Shown: one piece after another, positions 28,729-39,857 of the stretch
How the letters are laid out: each line of letters opens with the position of its first letter
Position numbering within the stretch: position 1 is the first letter of the stretch
Assembly (NCBI GenBank): GCA_963717705.1
Contig: CAVQWT010000003.1
Coordinates: 62,001 to 126,000 of the forward strand
Direction of reading: 5' to 3'
Source: CAVQWT01 sp963717705
GTDB taxonomy: Bacteria > Pseudomonadota > Gammaproteobacteria > Burkholderiales > Casimicrobiaceae
Length of the DNA: 64,000 bases
Notes under the pieces: generated by a model
Database searches by the model: none
What the model was told of the DNA's origin: nothing
What the model saw: the letters and a program-made list of their open reading frames with translations, nothing else
Translations under genes and position numbers: made by a program

Positions 28729-29903
28729 TCAGCGCACGGCGAGGCGCCACAGCGACGTCATCTCGGCGGCGCGCGCGGCGTGCAGCGGGTCGCTCTCGTC
28801 GGAAGCCCGGGGATGGCTCGGCCGCACGTCGATGCGCCCGACGACGTGCAGACCCCGCGGCGTCGAACGCGGCGAGCAGCTCCGCCCTCGACCGCAGCCC
28901 GAGATGCTCCGCGAGATCCGACAGGATCACCCAGCCCTCGCCCCCCGGCTCGAGGTGCGCGGGCAGCGCGCCGAGGAATCCGCGCAGCATCCGGCTGTCG
29001 GGGTCGTAGATCCCACGCTCGATCGGCGAGCTCGGCCGCGCCGGAATCCAGGGCGGGTTGCACACGACGAGCGCGGCCCGCCCTTCGGGAAAGAGATCCG
29101 CCGCGATGACGTCCACCCGATCCGCCAGCCCGAGGCGGTCGAGGTTGTCGCGGGCGCACGCCAGCGCACGGGGATCCTGGTCGGTGGCGACCACGCGCCG
29201 GACGCCGCGCCGCGCGAGCACCGCGGCGAGCACGCCGGTCCCGGTGCCGATGTCGAACGCCACGCCGGACGACGACATCGACGCCGGCAAGGGCGCCTTC
29301 GCGACCAGCTCGACGTATTCGCGGCGAATCGGCGCGAACACGCCGTAGTGCGGATGGATGCGGCCGCCAGCCTCCGGGATCTCGATTCCCTTGAGGCGCC
29401 ATTCGTGCGCGCCGACGATCCCGAGCAGCTCCCGCAGCGAGGCGACCGAAGGTCCGTCGCCCGGACCCCAGGCTTCGGTGCAGGCCTGCCGGATGTCGGG
29501 CGCACGCCGCAACGGAATGCCGTAGTCCGCGTCGAGCGGGATCAGCAGCCGGCCCAGCGTGCGTGCGCGCTGCGACCGCGCCTGGCGCTGGAGGTGGAAG
29601 GCATCCGCCGGTGACGGCGGGCGGGTGGGAAACGGCGGGCTTCCTCGGCCGGCGCGGCGGACGGTCGACGCGACGCGCCAGCGCAATCAGCAGCTGGCGC
29701 GCGTTCTGGAAGTCGCCCCGCCACAGCAGCGCGGTGCCCTGGCTCGCGAGGACCTGGGCGTCGTCGGCCGTGAGCTGGTCGTCGGCGACGACCACGCGCG
29801 CGGGGGGCGGCGTCCCGCTCTCCGAGTGCCAGCGCGCGGTGCGCGTCTCGCCGCCCTCGGTCCAGCGAAGAACGGGGTGCGGGTCCCCGCTAGCGTTCGG
29901 CAT
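28729..29903 (-). pseudogene. class I methyltransferase, broken by two frameshifts
   Basis: A methyltransferase gene that needs three frame segments to read through. From ATG 29903 the first frame gives RWHSESGTPPPARVVVADD and runs to about 29650. The second frame carries the SAM-binding motif VAFDIGTGTGVLAAVLARRG and the catalytic-type CNPPWIPARP (an NPPY-like motif of N-methyltransferases). Near 28855 a shift of one base at GGGG restores the third segment, GLHVVGRIDVRPSHPR...MTSLWRLAVR, ending at TGA 28729. Either a recent pseudogene or two indel errors in GC-rich sequence. The substrate is unknown; RlmG/PrmC-like enzymes share the NPPW motif. Confidence 0.75.
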
Positions 29904-30041
29904 GTATCCGCGCTCGGTGGAACGCGAACGGGAGGCAACTTGGCGCACTGGCACGGGCGGTCGTTCCCCGCCGCCGGCGCCGACCGGTGCCGGTCACCGT
30001 GGCGTGGTCGAGCGCAAGGCCTGCGCGAGTTGCACGGTGTG

Positions 30042-30503
30042 TCAGGCGAGCTCCCGGATGTGGCGGGCGACGATCAGGAGCTGGGCACTGTCCATGCGCA
30101 TGATGTACTTTCGGCTCACCGAACTGATGAGCTTTGCGGCACCGGAGACGCCAAGCCGTGCCGATTGCTCGCCGACAAAGCCGACCTGGGCAACCCTGAG
30201 CGCCCTGATGTAGTAGTAGTCCATGCCGACTTCGGTGAGCTCGGCCACCAGATCCGCCAGGGCGGTGCGATGCCTTGCGTGATCGGGCGCTGCCTCCAGC
30301 GCAGCGAGCACGGCATGGGTCTTCGCGCGCAGCTCCTTCGAATGGTGGAAACGCAGCGAAGGTTCGGCCGTCGAAGGGCCTGCGGAGGGCTTGCTTCTCG
30401 CGGCGGGTTTCCCCGATGGGTCCGCTTTGGCCCGTGGCGTTGCCGGCACCTTCGTTGCGCGTTTCGCGACTGCCTTGGTGCCGGACTTTGCTGGAGCGAC
30501 CAT
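30042..30503 (-). CDS. hypothetical protein with basic Lys/Ala/Pro-rich N-terminus
   Basis: Protein of 153 aa. Residues 1-50 are low-complexity and basic (KSGTKAVAKRATKVPATPRAK), like histone-H1-type or nucleic-acid-binding tails. Residues 55-153 are helical and well conserved-looking (ELRAKTHAVLAALEAAPDHARHRTALADLVAEL, MDYYYIRALRVAQVGF, KYIMRMDSAQLLIVARHI). I do not recognise the family. It lies just downstream of a small TfoX-like gene on the same strand, so the two may be a pair. Confidence 0.6.
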   Translation of the reverse strand: MVAPAKSGTKAVAKRATKVPATPRAKADPSGKPAARSKPSAGPSTAEPSLRFHHSKELRAKTHAVLAALEAAPDHARHRTALADLVAELTEVGMDYYYIRALRVAQVGFVGEQSARLGVSGAAKLISSVSRKYIMRMDSAQLLIVARHIRELA

Positions 30504-30526
30504 GTTGGATCGGCTCGACGCGCGCG

Positions 30527-30871
30527 CTAGCGGGTCGGGCCGCCTTTGACGAACTCGAGCGACGCCTGGAACAGCGGGAGATCCTGCGCGTAGTCAGCCG
30601 GATCGGCGCGGTCGATCTGGATCCACTCCCTCGTGCTCGCCATGCCGCCGGGCTGGAACGGAACGACGTTGTCCCGGGAGAACTGCAGGTCCGTCGCGGT
30701 GGCGACGGGCAGGCGCAGTCCGACGCCGTTGCCGCTGATGCAGGCGAACATCCGGTCGGCGACGAAGTAGGCGTCGAGTCCGTTGATCGCCTTCGCGCTG
30801 ACGCCGGGGAGCGGAAGGAGCAAGGCGTCGAGATGCGCCTTCTGGCGGGACTTGGGTGGGTCGGCAGCCAT
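30527..30871 (-). CDS. small protein resembling the TfoX/Sxy N-terminal fold
   Basis: Protein of 114 aa. The sequence pattern LLLPLPGVSAKAINGLDAYFVADRMFACISGNGVGLRLPVATATDL matches the shape of TfoX N-terminal or YjbR-like small domains (a strand with MFA-x-I followed by LRLP). The C-terminal half WIQIDRADPADYAQDLPLFQASLEFV is compatible. The function is not known and similarity is by eye only. It is 24 bases upstream of the Lys/Ala-rich gene on the same strand. Confidence 0.5.
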   Translation of the reverse strand: MAADPPKSRQKAHLDALLLPLPGVSAKAINGLDAYFVADRMFACISGNGVGLRLPVATATDLQFSRDNVVPFQPGGMASTREWIQIDRADPADYAQDLPLFQASLEFVKGGPTR

Positions 30872-30985
30872 TTGGGGGCCCTGGTCGTGATCTGTCGGGC
30901 AATCGAATCGCAGTGTACCAATTCGGCTGCGGACGGCCGCCGCTTCGCGTCGGCGCGGCGACGGTCTTCGCAGACCTGGACACGG

Positions 30986-31657
30986 TCAGGCGGTCACCAC
31001 CGCAGCCCCGATCAGTGCGACCAGCAGCAACGCGAGCAGCAGATAGCCCAGCGCCAGCCCGAACGCGCGCCCCCAGCCCTGCCCGGTCTGCTTGTACAGC
31101 CAGCGCGTCTGGACGACGACGAACCAGACCAGCGCCAGGGCCAGCAGCACGCCGCCGATGACGTGGTAGGTCGGGCCATGCGCGCGCAATAGCGCCACTG
31201 CCGACGAGGTGACAACGGCAAAGGGCGCGGCGAGATAGCATTGCAGGAAGAACGGGCTGCGCAACGTTGCGCGGTCGATCGGCGTGCCGCGCGTGTGCAG
31301 CAGTCCCGCCGCCATGACCAGCGGAAACACGCTGAAAATCAGCGCGCGGAAGACCAGCAGGTTCTGCTCCGACGCAACGATCTCGTTGACGAGGCGCGAA
31401 TTCGACGGTTGCAGACGGTTGCCCAGCGACAGCTCGACGCCGTGCGCGACGACGATCGAGATGATCAGGAACAATGGCGGGCTGATCAGGTCGGTGAACT
31501 GCTCGCCCGGGCTCTCGCCGAGTTCCTTGTCGGTGTAGGCGATGATCCAGTCGGGGTGGCGCACGCAGCGCCAGAGCGTGCGCGGGTAGAACAGCAGCCA
31601 GGTCATCGCCTCGTAGAGAAATTCCTCGATCGAGCGGATGATTTTCAGAAAGTCCAC
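30986..31657 (-). CDS. polytopic inner-membrane protein of unknown function
   Basis: Membrane protein of 223 aa with a cytoplasmic N-terminus (DFLKIIRSIEEFLYEAMTWLLFYPRTLWRCVRHP) and five or six hydrophobic helices (LISPPLFLIISIVVAHGVEL, FRALIFSVFPLVMAAGLL, and so on). The N-terminal motif with FYP-R-TLW is recurrent in a family of uncharacterised permease-like proteins. GTG 31657 is preferred because it starts directly at that motif; ATG 31708 adds 17 residues. It is divergent from the thiC riboswitch. Confidence 0.65.
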   Translation of the reverse strand: MDFLKIIRSIEEFLYEAMTWLLFYPRTLWRCVRHPDWIIAYTDKELGESPGEQFTDLISPPLFLIISIVVAHGVELSLGNRLQPSNSRLVNEIVASEQNLLVFRALIFSVFPLVMAAGLLHTRGTPIDRATLRSPFFLQCYLAAPFAVVTSSAVALLRAHGPTYHVIGGVLLALALVWFVVVQTRWLYKQTGQGWGRAFGLALGYLLLALLLVALIGAAVVTA

Positions 31658-31784
31658 GGAACGCTTGCCCAAGGATGGGAGATTCGACGCCAGCAAACGT
31701 CGGCGCATCAGGTTAGCACGGGGTGTCCAGCCCGCCCCGCCGCCGGCTTGCCGCGACCCCCGCTTCGGCGTAACGTTGCGATCG

Positions 31785-31888
31785 ACGCTGGGGGTCCTTC
31801 CCGCGCCGGTCCCGCTGTTCGGGCGGCGCGCGGCGGGTGAGAGCACACCCTTGGTACCTGTGCGGATAATGCCGGCGCAGGGAAGCGT
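31785..31888 (+). ncRNA. TPP riboswitch (THI element)
   Basis: Upstream of thiC, 31785-31789 ACGCT pairs with 31884-31888 AGCGT to close P1. The diagnostic cores are present: CGGGTGAGAGCACACCC in the pyrimidine-sensing arm and ACCTGTGCGGATAATGCCGGCGCAGGGAAGCG in the pyrophosphate arm, read in separate pieces (CTGTGCGGATAATGCC, then GCGCAGGGAAGC). TPP binding should lower thiC expression. It lies about 100 bases before the thiC ATG. Confidence 0.95.
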
Positions 31889-31985
31889 GAAATTCCGTCC
31901 CGCTGCCCTCCCCGGCCTCGTCCCCGATCGACTGTCACCGCCACGCGCACGGCCGTTGCCGCGGCGCGCCGGGCGAGGAGCCCTC

Positions 31986-33869
<1,884 letters not shown>

Positions 33870-33949
33870 CGCGCACTCGATTGCACGCGCGCGGCGAAAG
33901 CGTGCAGAATTGGGCGGTTGCACCCATCCCCGGACAAGGACATCGGATC

Positions 33950-35392
33950 ATGAAACGCAGCCCGCCCGCCCTTCGCAGCGCTTGCCGTCTCCCGACACCC
34001 TTGGCGCTCGCCGTGCTCGCCGTGCTGGCGGCCACCCCGGCCGCCGCGCCGGCCCAGGCTCAGCAGGTGGTCAAGCCGCCCGTCGCGCAGCTGTGGATGG
34101 ACGTCGCCACGCACGTCATGCCCGGCATGCCGGCGATGCCCGCGATGCCCGGCGGCATGGGCGGCATGTTCGGCGGCGGCGGCGCGGGCGGCGGCAATGT
34201 CTTCGGCAACGCGCGTGGCATGACGCCCGGCCGCTACGTCGACATCGCGCTGCACACGCAGCGCAAGCCCGCGGGCACCGAGGGCACGCAGACCGTGCCG
34301 CAGGGCACCGGCCTCGCCCCCAGCCTGCCCCTGCTCCCGCCCAGGACCGAGCGCTCGTCCACCCCCGGGGACCGCGAGCCGCACGAGATGGAGCGGCCGC
34401 GCGGGCGCATCCTGCTGTACTGGGGCTGCGGCGAGGAGGTGCGTCCCGGCCAGCCGCGCGTGCTCGATTTCTCCAAGAGCAAGATCGAGGAATGGGGGAC
34501 CTTCATGCAGGGTCGTGCCCCGCGCGAGCGCGGCGCGGTGGCGCGTGCCGGCAACGCGGTCTGGCCCAACGACAAGGATCGCCGCAATTTCGGCGCCGAC
34601 GCGTCGCTGACCGGCGACCACGCGGTTACCGGCGACGGCGTTCCGGCGGGGCTGAAGTTCGCGATCGCGCAGGCGAACGACTTCATGCCCGCGATCGACC
34701 TGGCGCAGGAGGGCGCCCTCACCGGCGCCGTGCGCCTGTCGTGGTCGACGGTCGCCAACGCGCAGGCCTATTTCCTCAATGCGATGAGCGGCAGCGAGTC
34801 CGCCGACGGCGGCGCCGAAATGGTGCTGTGGAGCTCCTCCGAGTTGCCCGATCCCGGCATGAGCCTGATCGATTTCGCCTCGCCGGCCAATGTCGCGCAG
34901 TGGCTGAAGGAGCGCGTGCTGCTGGCGCCCACGGTGACCCGGTGCGCGATCCCCAAGGGCATCTTCGCCAAGGCCGAGGGCGGCATGCTGCGGATGATCG
35001 CCTACGGGCCGGAGCTGAACGTCACCCACCCGCCGCGGCCGACCGACGTGAAGATTCCGTGGGAGCCGGAGTGGGCCGTGCGGGTGCGCACCAAGTCCAC
35101 CGCCATGTCCATGCTCGGCATGGAAGGCATGAGCGGCGGCGGCAGCGGTCGGCGCGGTCGCACCGGTGCCGCCGCGCCCGCGGGCGCCGGTTCCGCCGCA
35201 GCGGCGGCCCCGCGTCCCGACTGTCCGCCTCCCGGCGACCCGAGCGCGCAGGCCGGAGCCGAAGTCGGTGGTGCCGCCATCGGCGGCGGCCTGGGGCGGT
35301 CCCTGGGCAGCGCGGTAGGCGGCCTGCTCGGCGCGATGGGCGGCAAGCCCGAGGCGCCCAAGGCGGCGCCCCCGGGCGACTGCCCGCGCTGA
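33950..35392 (+). CDS. secreted Met/Gly-rich protein of unknown function
   Basis: Protein of 480 aa with a signal peptide (LALAVLAVLAATPAAAPAQA). Just after it comes a Met/Pro/Gly-rich stretch (VMPGMPAMPAMPGGMGGMFGGGG) at about residues 55-80, suggestive of flexible or metal-contacting sequence. The body contains GRILLYWGCGEEVRPGQPR, seen in uncharacterised proteobacterial proteins. The C-terminus is an Ala/Pro/Gly linker and a glycine-zipper-like GGAAIGGGLGRSLGSAVGGLLG. No catalytic motif is recognised. It is downstream of thiC but separated by a hairpin. Confidence 0.7.
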   Translation: MKRSPPALRSACRLPTPLALAVLAVLAATPAAAPAQAQQVVKPPVAQLWMDVATHVMPGMPAMPAMPGGMGGMFGGGGAGGGNVFGNARGMTPGRYVDIALHTQRKPAGTEGTQTVPQGTGLAPSLPLLPPRTERSSTPGDREPHEMERPRGRILLYWGCGEEVRPGQPRVLDFSKSKIEEWGTFMQGRAPRERGAVARAGNAVWPNDKDRRNFGADASLTGDHAVTGDGVPAGLKFAIAQANDFMPAIDLAQEGALTGAVRLSWSTVANAQAYFLNAMSGSESADGGAEMVLWSSSELPDPGMSLIDFASPANVAQWLKERVLLAPTVTRCAIPKGIFAKAEGGMLRMIAYGPELNVTHPPRPTDVKIPWEPEWAVRVRTKSTAMSMLGMEGMSGGGSGRRGRTGAAAPAGAGSAAAAAPRPDCPPPGDPSAQAGAEVGGAAIGGGLGRSLGSAVGGLLGAMGGKPEAPKAAPPGDCPR

Positions 35393-35416
35393 CCGCGCTG
35401 CGCCCCGGCCCGCACC

Positions 35417-36691
35417 GTGCCCCGCGCCACGCTGAAGCTGAAGAAGCCCGTCGACCCCGCGGCGCCGCCAAAGGAGCTCACTTCCCGCGCCCGGCGCGCG
35501 CTGCACGGCAAGGCGCTGCCCAAGCCGTCGTCCAGCGCCAAGTCCGCAGCGTCCGCCACACCGCCGGCCACCCCGGCATCCGCGGCAGCCCGCCCCGCCG
35601 CAGGCACGGCGGCAAAGGCGGGAGAACGGCGGCGCGCGTCCGGCGCGGGCAAGCCGGCGCCGGACCGGACCGGCTTCGCCGCGAAACCGAAGTCCGCGGG
35701 ACCGCGCAGCCGCGACGCCGGGTCCGCGGCGTCGCGGGCGCGACCGGGCGAGTCGGCTCCTCCACGTGCACGCGGGCCGGCCGGCCCGCCGCGGCACGCG
35801 GGCGAGAACGCGGCGACCGCGGCGGCGACCGCGGCGGCCGCCGAGCCGCGCCGGCACCAGCGCCGCGCCGGCGGGCAGCCGGGTGCCGCCGCCCCCGCAG
35901 AGCGCCGCGTGCCGCGCCCGCTGTCGCCCCCGCCACCGCCCTCCACCCGCCACGAGAACCCCGACCACCCGCGACTTTCGAAGCGGATGAGCGAGCTGGG
36001 CCTGTGCTCGCGGCGCGAAGCCGACGAGTGGATCGAGAACGGCTGGGTGCGGGTCGACGGCAAGGTCGTCGCCACGCTCGGCGTGCGCGTGTCGCCGCAC
36101 GCGCGCATCGAGATCGACCCGGCGGCGGCGCAGCACCAGAGCGAGCAGGTGACGATCCTGCTCAACAAGCCGATCGGCTACGTCTCGGCGCAGGCCGAGG
36201 ACGGCTACGAGCCGGCGATGGTGCTGATCAAGCCGGAGAATCGATGGGCCGAGGATCCGTCGCCGACCAGGTTCAAGCCGGGTCACCTGCGCGGGCTCGC
36301 CCCCGCCGGGCGGCTGGACATCGACTCGACCGGGCTCATCGTGTTCACGCAGGACGGCCGCATCGCCAAGCACCTGATCGGCCGCGATTCGGCGGTCGAG
36401 AAGGAATACCTGGTGCGGGTCGAGGGCACGCTGTCCGACGAGGGGATGAAGCTGCTGCAGCACGGCCTCGAGCTCGACGGCGTCAAGTTGAAGCCCGCGC
36501 GCGTGTCGTGGCAGAACGAGCACCAGCTGCGCTTCGTGCTGCGCGAGGGCCGCAAGCGCCAGATCCGCCGCATGTGCGAGCTGGTCGGCCTGACGGTGAC
36601 CGGCTTGAAGCGCGTGCGCAGCGGCGGCGTGCCGCTCGGGCCGCTGCCGGTGGGGCAGTGGCGCTACCTGCGGCGCGACGAGAAGTTCTGA
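35417..36691 (+). CDS. rluF: RluF-type 23S rRNA pseudouridine synthase with long basic leader
   Basis: Pseudouridine synthase (424 aa). Residues about 190-250 are an S4 RNA-binding domain (RLSKRMSELGLCSRREADEWIENGWVRVDGKVV). The catalytic aspartate motif is GRLDIDSTGLIVFTQDG, and RKRQIRRMCELVGL follows near the C-terminus. The N-terminal 180 residues are a low-complexity, Ala/Pro/Arg-rich, positively charged extension, common in betaproteobacteria and possibly RNA-binding. RluF (U2604) is the best match; RluB is the alternative. It starts 24 bases after the Met-rich gene. Confidence 0.85.
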   Translation: MPRATLKLKKPVDPAAPPKELTSRARRALHGKALPKPSSSAKSAASATPPATPASAAARPAAGTAAKAGERRRASGAGKPAPDRTGFAAKPKSAGPRSRDAGSAASRARPGESAPPRARGPAGPPRHAGENAATAAATAAAAEPRRHQRRAGGQPGAAAPAERRVPRPLSPPPPPSTRHENPDHPRLSKRMSELGLCSRREADEWIENGWVRVDGKVVATLGVRVSPHARIEIDPAAAQHQSEQVTILLNKPIGYVSAQAEDGYEPAMVLIKPENRWAEDPSPTRFKPGHLRGLAPAGRLDIDSTGLIVFTQDGRIAKHLIGRDSAVEKEYLVRVEGTLSDEGMKLLQHGLELDGVKLKPARVSWQNEHQLRFVLREGRKRQIRRMCELVGLTVTGLKRVRSGGVPLGPLPVGQWRYLRRDEKF

Positions 36692-36739
36692 AGCCGGCGC
36701 GCCGGAAGTCTCCGGTCCCGCCTGCGGTGAAGACGAGAG

Positions 36740-37741
36740 CTACTCGGCGCCCATCCGCACCGCGTAGCCGCCGGATTTCTCGTCGCGCTCGAGGCGCACG
36801 AGGCCGCGCGCCTGCGCTTCCTCGAGCAGCGCGTTGAACGAGCGGAAGCCGTAGTACGACTCGTTGAAGCCGGGCCGCACGCGCTTCAGCGCCTGCTTGA
36901 CCATCGAGCCCCAGATCTTCTCGTCGCCGCCGCGCTCGGCGGCCAGCGCCTCGATGGTGCCGGTGACGAGGTCCAGGGCCTCGGCGAGCTTCTCCTCGTC
37001 GGACTTGGGCGGCGAGTGCGTCGGCAGCGGGGTCTCGGGTGCGTCGGGGTAGAGCTCCGCGAGGCTCAGCGCCGGGGCCGCCGCAGGGACGGGCGTCGCA
37101 GGATCGGCGTCGGCCTTGGCCTTGCCGCGCCCCCGGCCCGGCCGCTTGGCGCCGTTGCCGCCGGCGGCCTTGGCCTCGACCGCCTTGCCGTCGGCCGGCT
37201 TCGCGTCGGCGACCTTTGCCTCCGCGCTCTTCGCCGGCGACTTCCGCGCGGCGCGCTTCTTCTGCTCGCGCACGAGATCGTCGTAGAAGATGAACTCGTC
37301 GCAGTTCGCGATCAGCAGGTCCGACGTCGAGTTCTTGACGCCGACGCCGATGACGGTCTTCGCGTTCTCCCGCAGCTTCGAGACCAGCGGCGAGAAGTCC
37401 GAGTCGCCGCTGATGATGACGAAGGTGTCGACGTGCGACTTGGTGTAGCAGAGGTCGAGCGCGTCGACGACCATCCGGATGTCGGCGGAGTTCTTGCCCG
37501 ACAGGCGCACGTGCGGAATCTCGATCAGCTCGAAGCTGGCCTCGTGCATCGGGCCCTTGAACGCCTTGTAGCGGTCCCAGTCGCAGTACGCCTTCTTGAC
37601 GACGATGCTGCCCTTGAGCAGCAGCCGCTCGAGCACCTTGCGGATGTCGAACTTCTCGTAATCGGCGTCGCGCACACCGAGGGCGACGTTCTCGAAATCG
37701 CAGAACACCGCCATGTTGGTGACGTCGGAGGCATTGGCCAT
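36740..37741 (-). CDS. NYN-domain (LabA/PIN-like) protein with C-terminal OST-HTH/LOTUS domain
   Basis: Protein of 333 aa. Residues 1-150 form a NYN/PIN-like RNase fold with the acidic motifs AVFCDFENVAL, SADIRMVVDAL and ISGDSDFSPLV, which bind a metal. A charged Lys/Ala/Pro-rich linker (about 160-225) leads to an OST-HTH (LOTUS)-type helix-turn-helix at about 270-330 (VTGTIEALAAERGGDEKIWGSMVKQAL...FGFRSFNALLEEAQARG-like), which is an RNA-binding fold. Probably an RNA-cleaving or RNA-handling protein; target unknown. Confidence 0.85.
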   Translation of the reverse strand: MANASDVTNMAVFCDFENVALGVRDADYEKFDIRKVLERLLLKGSIVVKKAYCDWDRYKAFKGPMHEASFELIEIPHVRLSGKNSADIRMVVDALDLCYTKSHVDTFVIISGDSDFSPLVSKLRENAKTVIGVGVKNSTSDLLIANCDEFIFYDDLVREQKKRAARKSPAKSAEAKVADAKPADGKAVEAKAAGGNGAKRPGRGRGKAKADADPATPVPAAAPALSLAELYPDAPETPLPTHSPPKSDEEKLAEALDLVTGTIEALAAERGGDEKIWGSMVKQALKRVRPGFNESYYGFRSFNALLEEAQARGLVRLERDEKSGGYAVRMGAE

Positions 37742-38015
37742 GGGAGTTTCCTGAAGGATGTTGGGGGTCGCGGCGGTTCGCCTGCATGGCCGGACCGGCG
37801 CCCGGGGCGGGCTTCGATCGGCGCCGCTCCCCGGGGCTGCAGCCTCCAGTTTACCGCTGCCGCCCCCGCGTTACACTGACGACCCCGAGCTGACTTGCGC
37901 GGGCCGGGGCCGCGCGGTCGCGGTGCGCGCACCTTCCGGACCGTGCCCGCGGGTCCGTCGCCATCGCCGCCGCCCGCCCGCTCACCCGCTCCTCCGCGAC
38001 CCTGCACCGGACACC

Positions 38016-38705
38016 ATGACCGACACCCCGCTGCCCCTGCTGTCGCTGCTCGAGACCCGCGTGCTCGGCGTGCTGGTCGAGAAGCAGCACACCGTCCCCG
38101 ACACCTATCCGCTGACGCTCAACGCGCTCGTCGCCGGCTGCAACCAGAAGACGAGCCGCGATCCGGTGCTCGAGGCCACCGACACCGAGGTGCAGGCGGC
38201 CGTCGACCAGCTGCGCTCGCTGTCGCTGGTGGTCGAGTCCAGCGGCGGCCGGGTGATGCGCTACGCCCACAACGCCGAGCGCGTGCTGCACGTGCCGTCG
38301 CAGGCGGTGGCGCTGCTGGCGACGATGATGCTGCGCGGACCGCAGACCCTCGGCGAGCTGCGGATCAACTGCGAGCGGCTGCACGCGTTCGCCGACCTGT
38401 CGGCGGCGCAGGGCTTTCTCGACGAACTTGCCGCGCGGCCGGCCGGCGCCCTCGCGTTGCTGCTGCCGCGACGCCCCGGCGAGCGCGAGGCGCGCTGGAT
38501 GCACCTGCTCGCCGGCGCGCCGGACCCGGCGGACGCCCCGTCGCGCGAGTTTCGAGTGCCGAGGGGCAACGACACCGCCGACGTGGGCGTCGCGGAAATC
38601 GCCGCGCTCAAGGCGAATCTCGCGCAGGTGTCCGCCGAGCTCGCGGCCGTCAAGGCAACGGTTGCGCGCCTGTGCACGGAACTCGGCGTGCGCGGGGACG
38701 ACTGA
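38016..38705 (+). CDS. YceH-family protein
   Basis: Protein of 229 aa of the YceH (DUF480) family. It has two winged-helix-like domains: the signature LETRVLGVLVEKQHTVPDTYPLTLNALVAGCNQKTSRDP is at residues 9-47, and MMLRGPQTLGELRINCERLHAF follows. A C-terminal coiled-coil-like tail (IAALKANLAQVSAELAAVKATVARL) closes the protein. The role is unknown; helix-turn-helix folds suggest DNA or protein binding. ATG 38016 was chosen; the frame is open upstream over low-complexity sequence. Confidence 0.9.
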   Translation: MTDTPLPLLSLLETRVLGVLVEKQHTVPDTYPLTLNALVAGCNQKTSRDPVLEATDTEVQAAVDQLRSLSLVVESSGGRVMRYAHNAERVLHVPSQAVALLATMMLRGPQTLGELRINCERLHAFADLSAAQGFLDELAARPAGALALLLPRRPGEREARWMHLLAGAPDPADAPSREFRVPRGNDTADVGVAEIAALKANLAQVSAELAAVKATVARLCTELGVRGDD

Positions 38706-38906
38706 CCGGACGCGATCGGGCCGCCCGGCCGGCCCAGCCAGAGCGCCCGCGGCGCCGGAGCCGCGGCCCCGGGGAGGGCGCCGAGTCGCGCGGGCGTCCC
38801 CGTTTGTCGACGCCGCGGCCATTGCGCCATCCGGCCCGATTCAACGAGAATCGAGGGCTGTCCGGGGCGCCCCTGCGCCCCACCATAAGCAACCAAGGGG
38901 AATCGA

Positions 38907-39719
38907 ATGGATGTCGCCGCCATGTGGGCGAAGGCCGAACCCGCGCTGATCGCCGTGGGAATGAAGGTGCTCGGCGCGATCGTCATCTACATCGTCGGGC
39001 GCTGGCTGATCGGCGTCGCCTCGTCGCTGATCACCCGCGCGCTCGAGCGGCAGAAGGTCGAGCCGACGGTGATCCGCTACATCGCGAACGCGATCAGCGT
39101 CGCGCTCAACATCATGCTGGTGATCGGCATCCTCGGCTACTTCGGCGTCGAGACGACGTCGTTCGCCGCGCTGATCGCCGCGCTGGGCATCGCCATCGGG
39201 GCGGCGTGGGGCGGGCTGCTGTCCAACTTCGCCGCCGGCGCGTTCATCCTGGTGCTGCGCCCGTTCAAGGTCGGCGACTACGTGCTGGCGGGCGAGGTCG
39301 AGGGGACGGTCCGCGCCATCGGCCTGTTCACGACGTCGATCGACACGCCGGACAACGTGCTCACTTCCGTCGGCAACGCCAAGGTGATGGGCGGCACGAT
39401 CAAGAACTTCTCGCACAACCCCTACCGCCGCGTCGACCTGACCGCGCAGCTCGACCACACCGTCGACCCGCACGACGCGATCCGCCGGCTCAAGGACTCG
39501 CTGCCGAAGATCGCCAACGTGGTGCCGGAGCCGAAGCCCGACGTCGAGATCCTGACCTTCAACGAGCGCGGCCCCGTCCTCGCGGTGCGTCCCTACGTGC
39601 ACACCGACCACTACTGGCAGGTCTACTTCGACACCAACAGGACGATCCGCGACACGTTCGGCGGGGCGGGCTATCCGGTGCCGGAGTCGCACGTCCACCT
39701 GCGGCAGCGCGCGGCCTGA
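38907..39719 (+). CDS. small-conductance mechanosensitive channel (MscS family)
   Basis: MscS-type channel (270 aa) that opens under membrane tension to release osmolytes. It has three TM helices with the pore helix AALIAALGIAIGAAWGGLLSNFAAG, then the beta domain signature VLRPFKVGDYVLAGEVEGTVRAIGLFTTSI and the C-terminal domain ending near HVHLRQRA. The short form lacks long N-terminal sensor domains. The ATG follows AAGGGGAATCGA. Complete gene. Confidence 0.93.
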   Translation: MDVAAMWAKAEPALIAVGMKVLGAIVIYIVGRWLIGVASSLITRALERQKVEPTVIRYIANAISVALNIMLVIGILGYFGVETTSFAALIAALGIAIGAAWGGLLSNFAAGAFILVLRPFKVGDYVLAGEVEGTVRAIGLFTTSIDTPDNVLTSVGNAKVMGGTIKNFSHNPYRRVDLTAQLDHTVDPHDAIRRLKDSLPKIANVVPEPKPDVEILTFNERGPVLAVRPYVHTDHYWQVYFDTNRTIRDTFGGAGYPVPESHVHLRQRAA

Positions 39720-39857
39720 CCGCCACCCGACCTCCGTCCGGCCGCCGGTCCGCGACCGGCGGGTCGACCCCCGCAAATCGGCCGGCGACTTGACCGACAC
39801 GGTCCGCCGGGCGCAACGTTTCATCCCCGACCAACGCAACAACCGGCAGCGAGGTGA

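Noticed and set aside
33883..33903. Hairpin after thiC as an intrinsic terminator
   Set aside because: The stem GCACGC/GCGTGC is short and no T tract follows.
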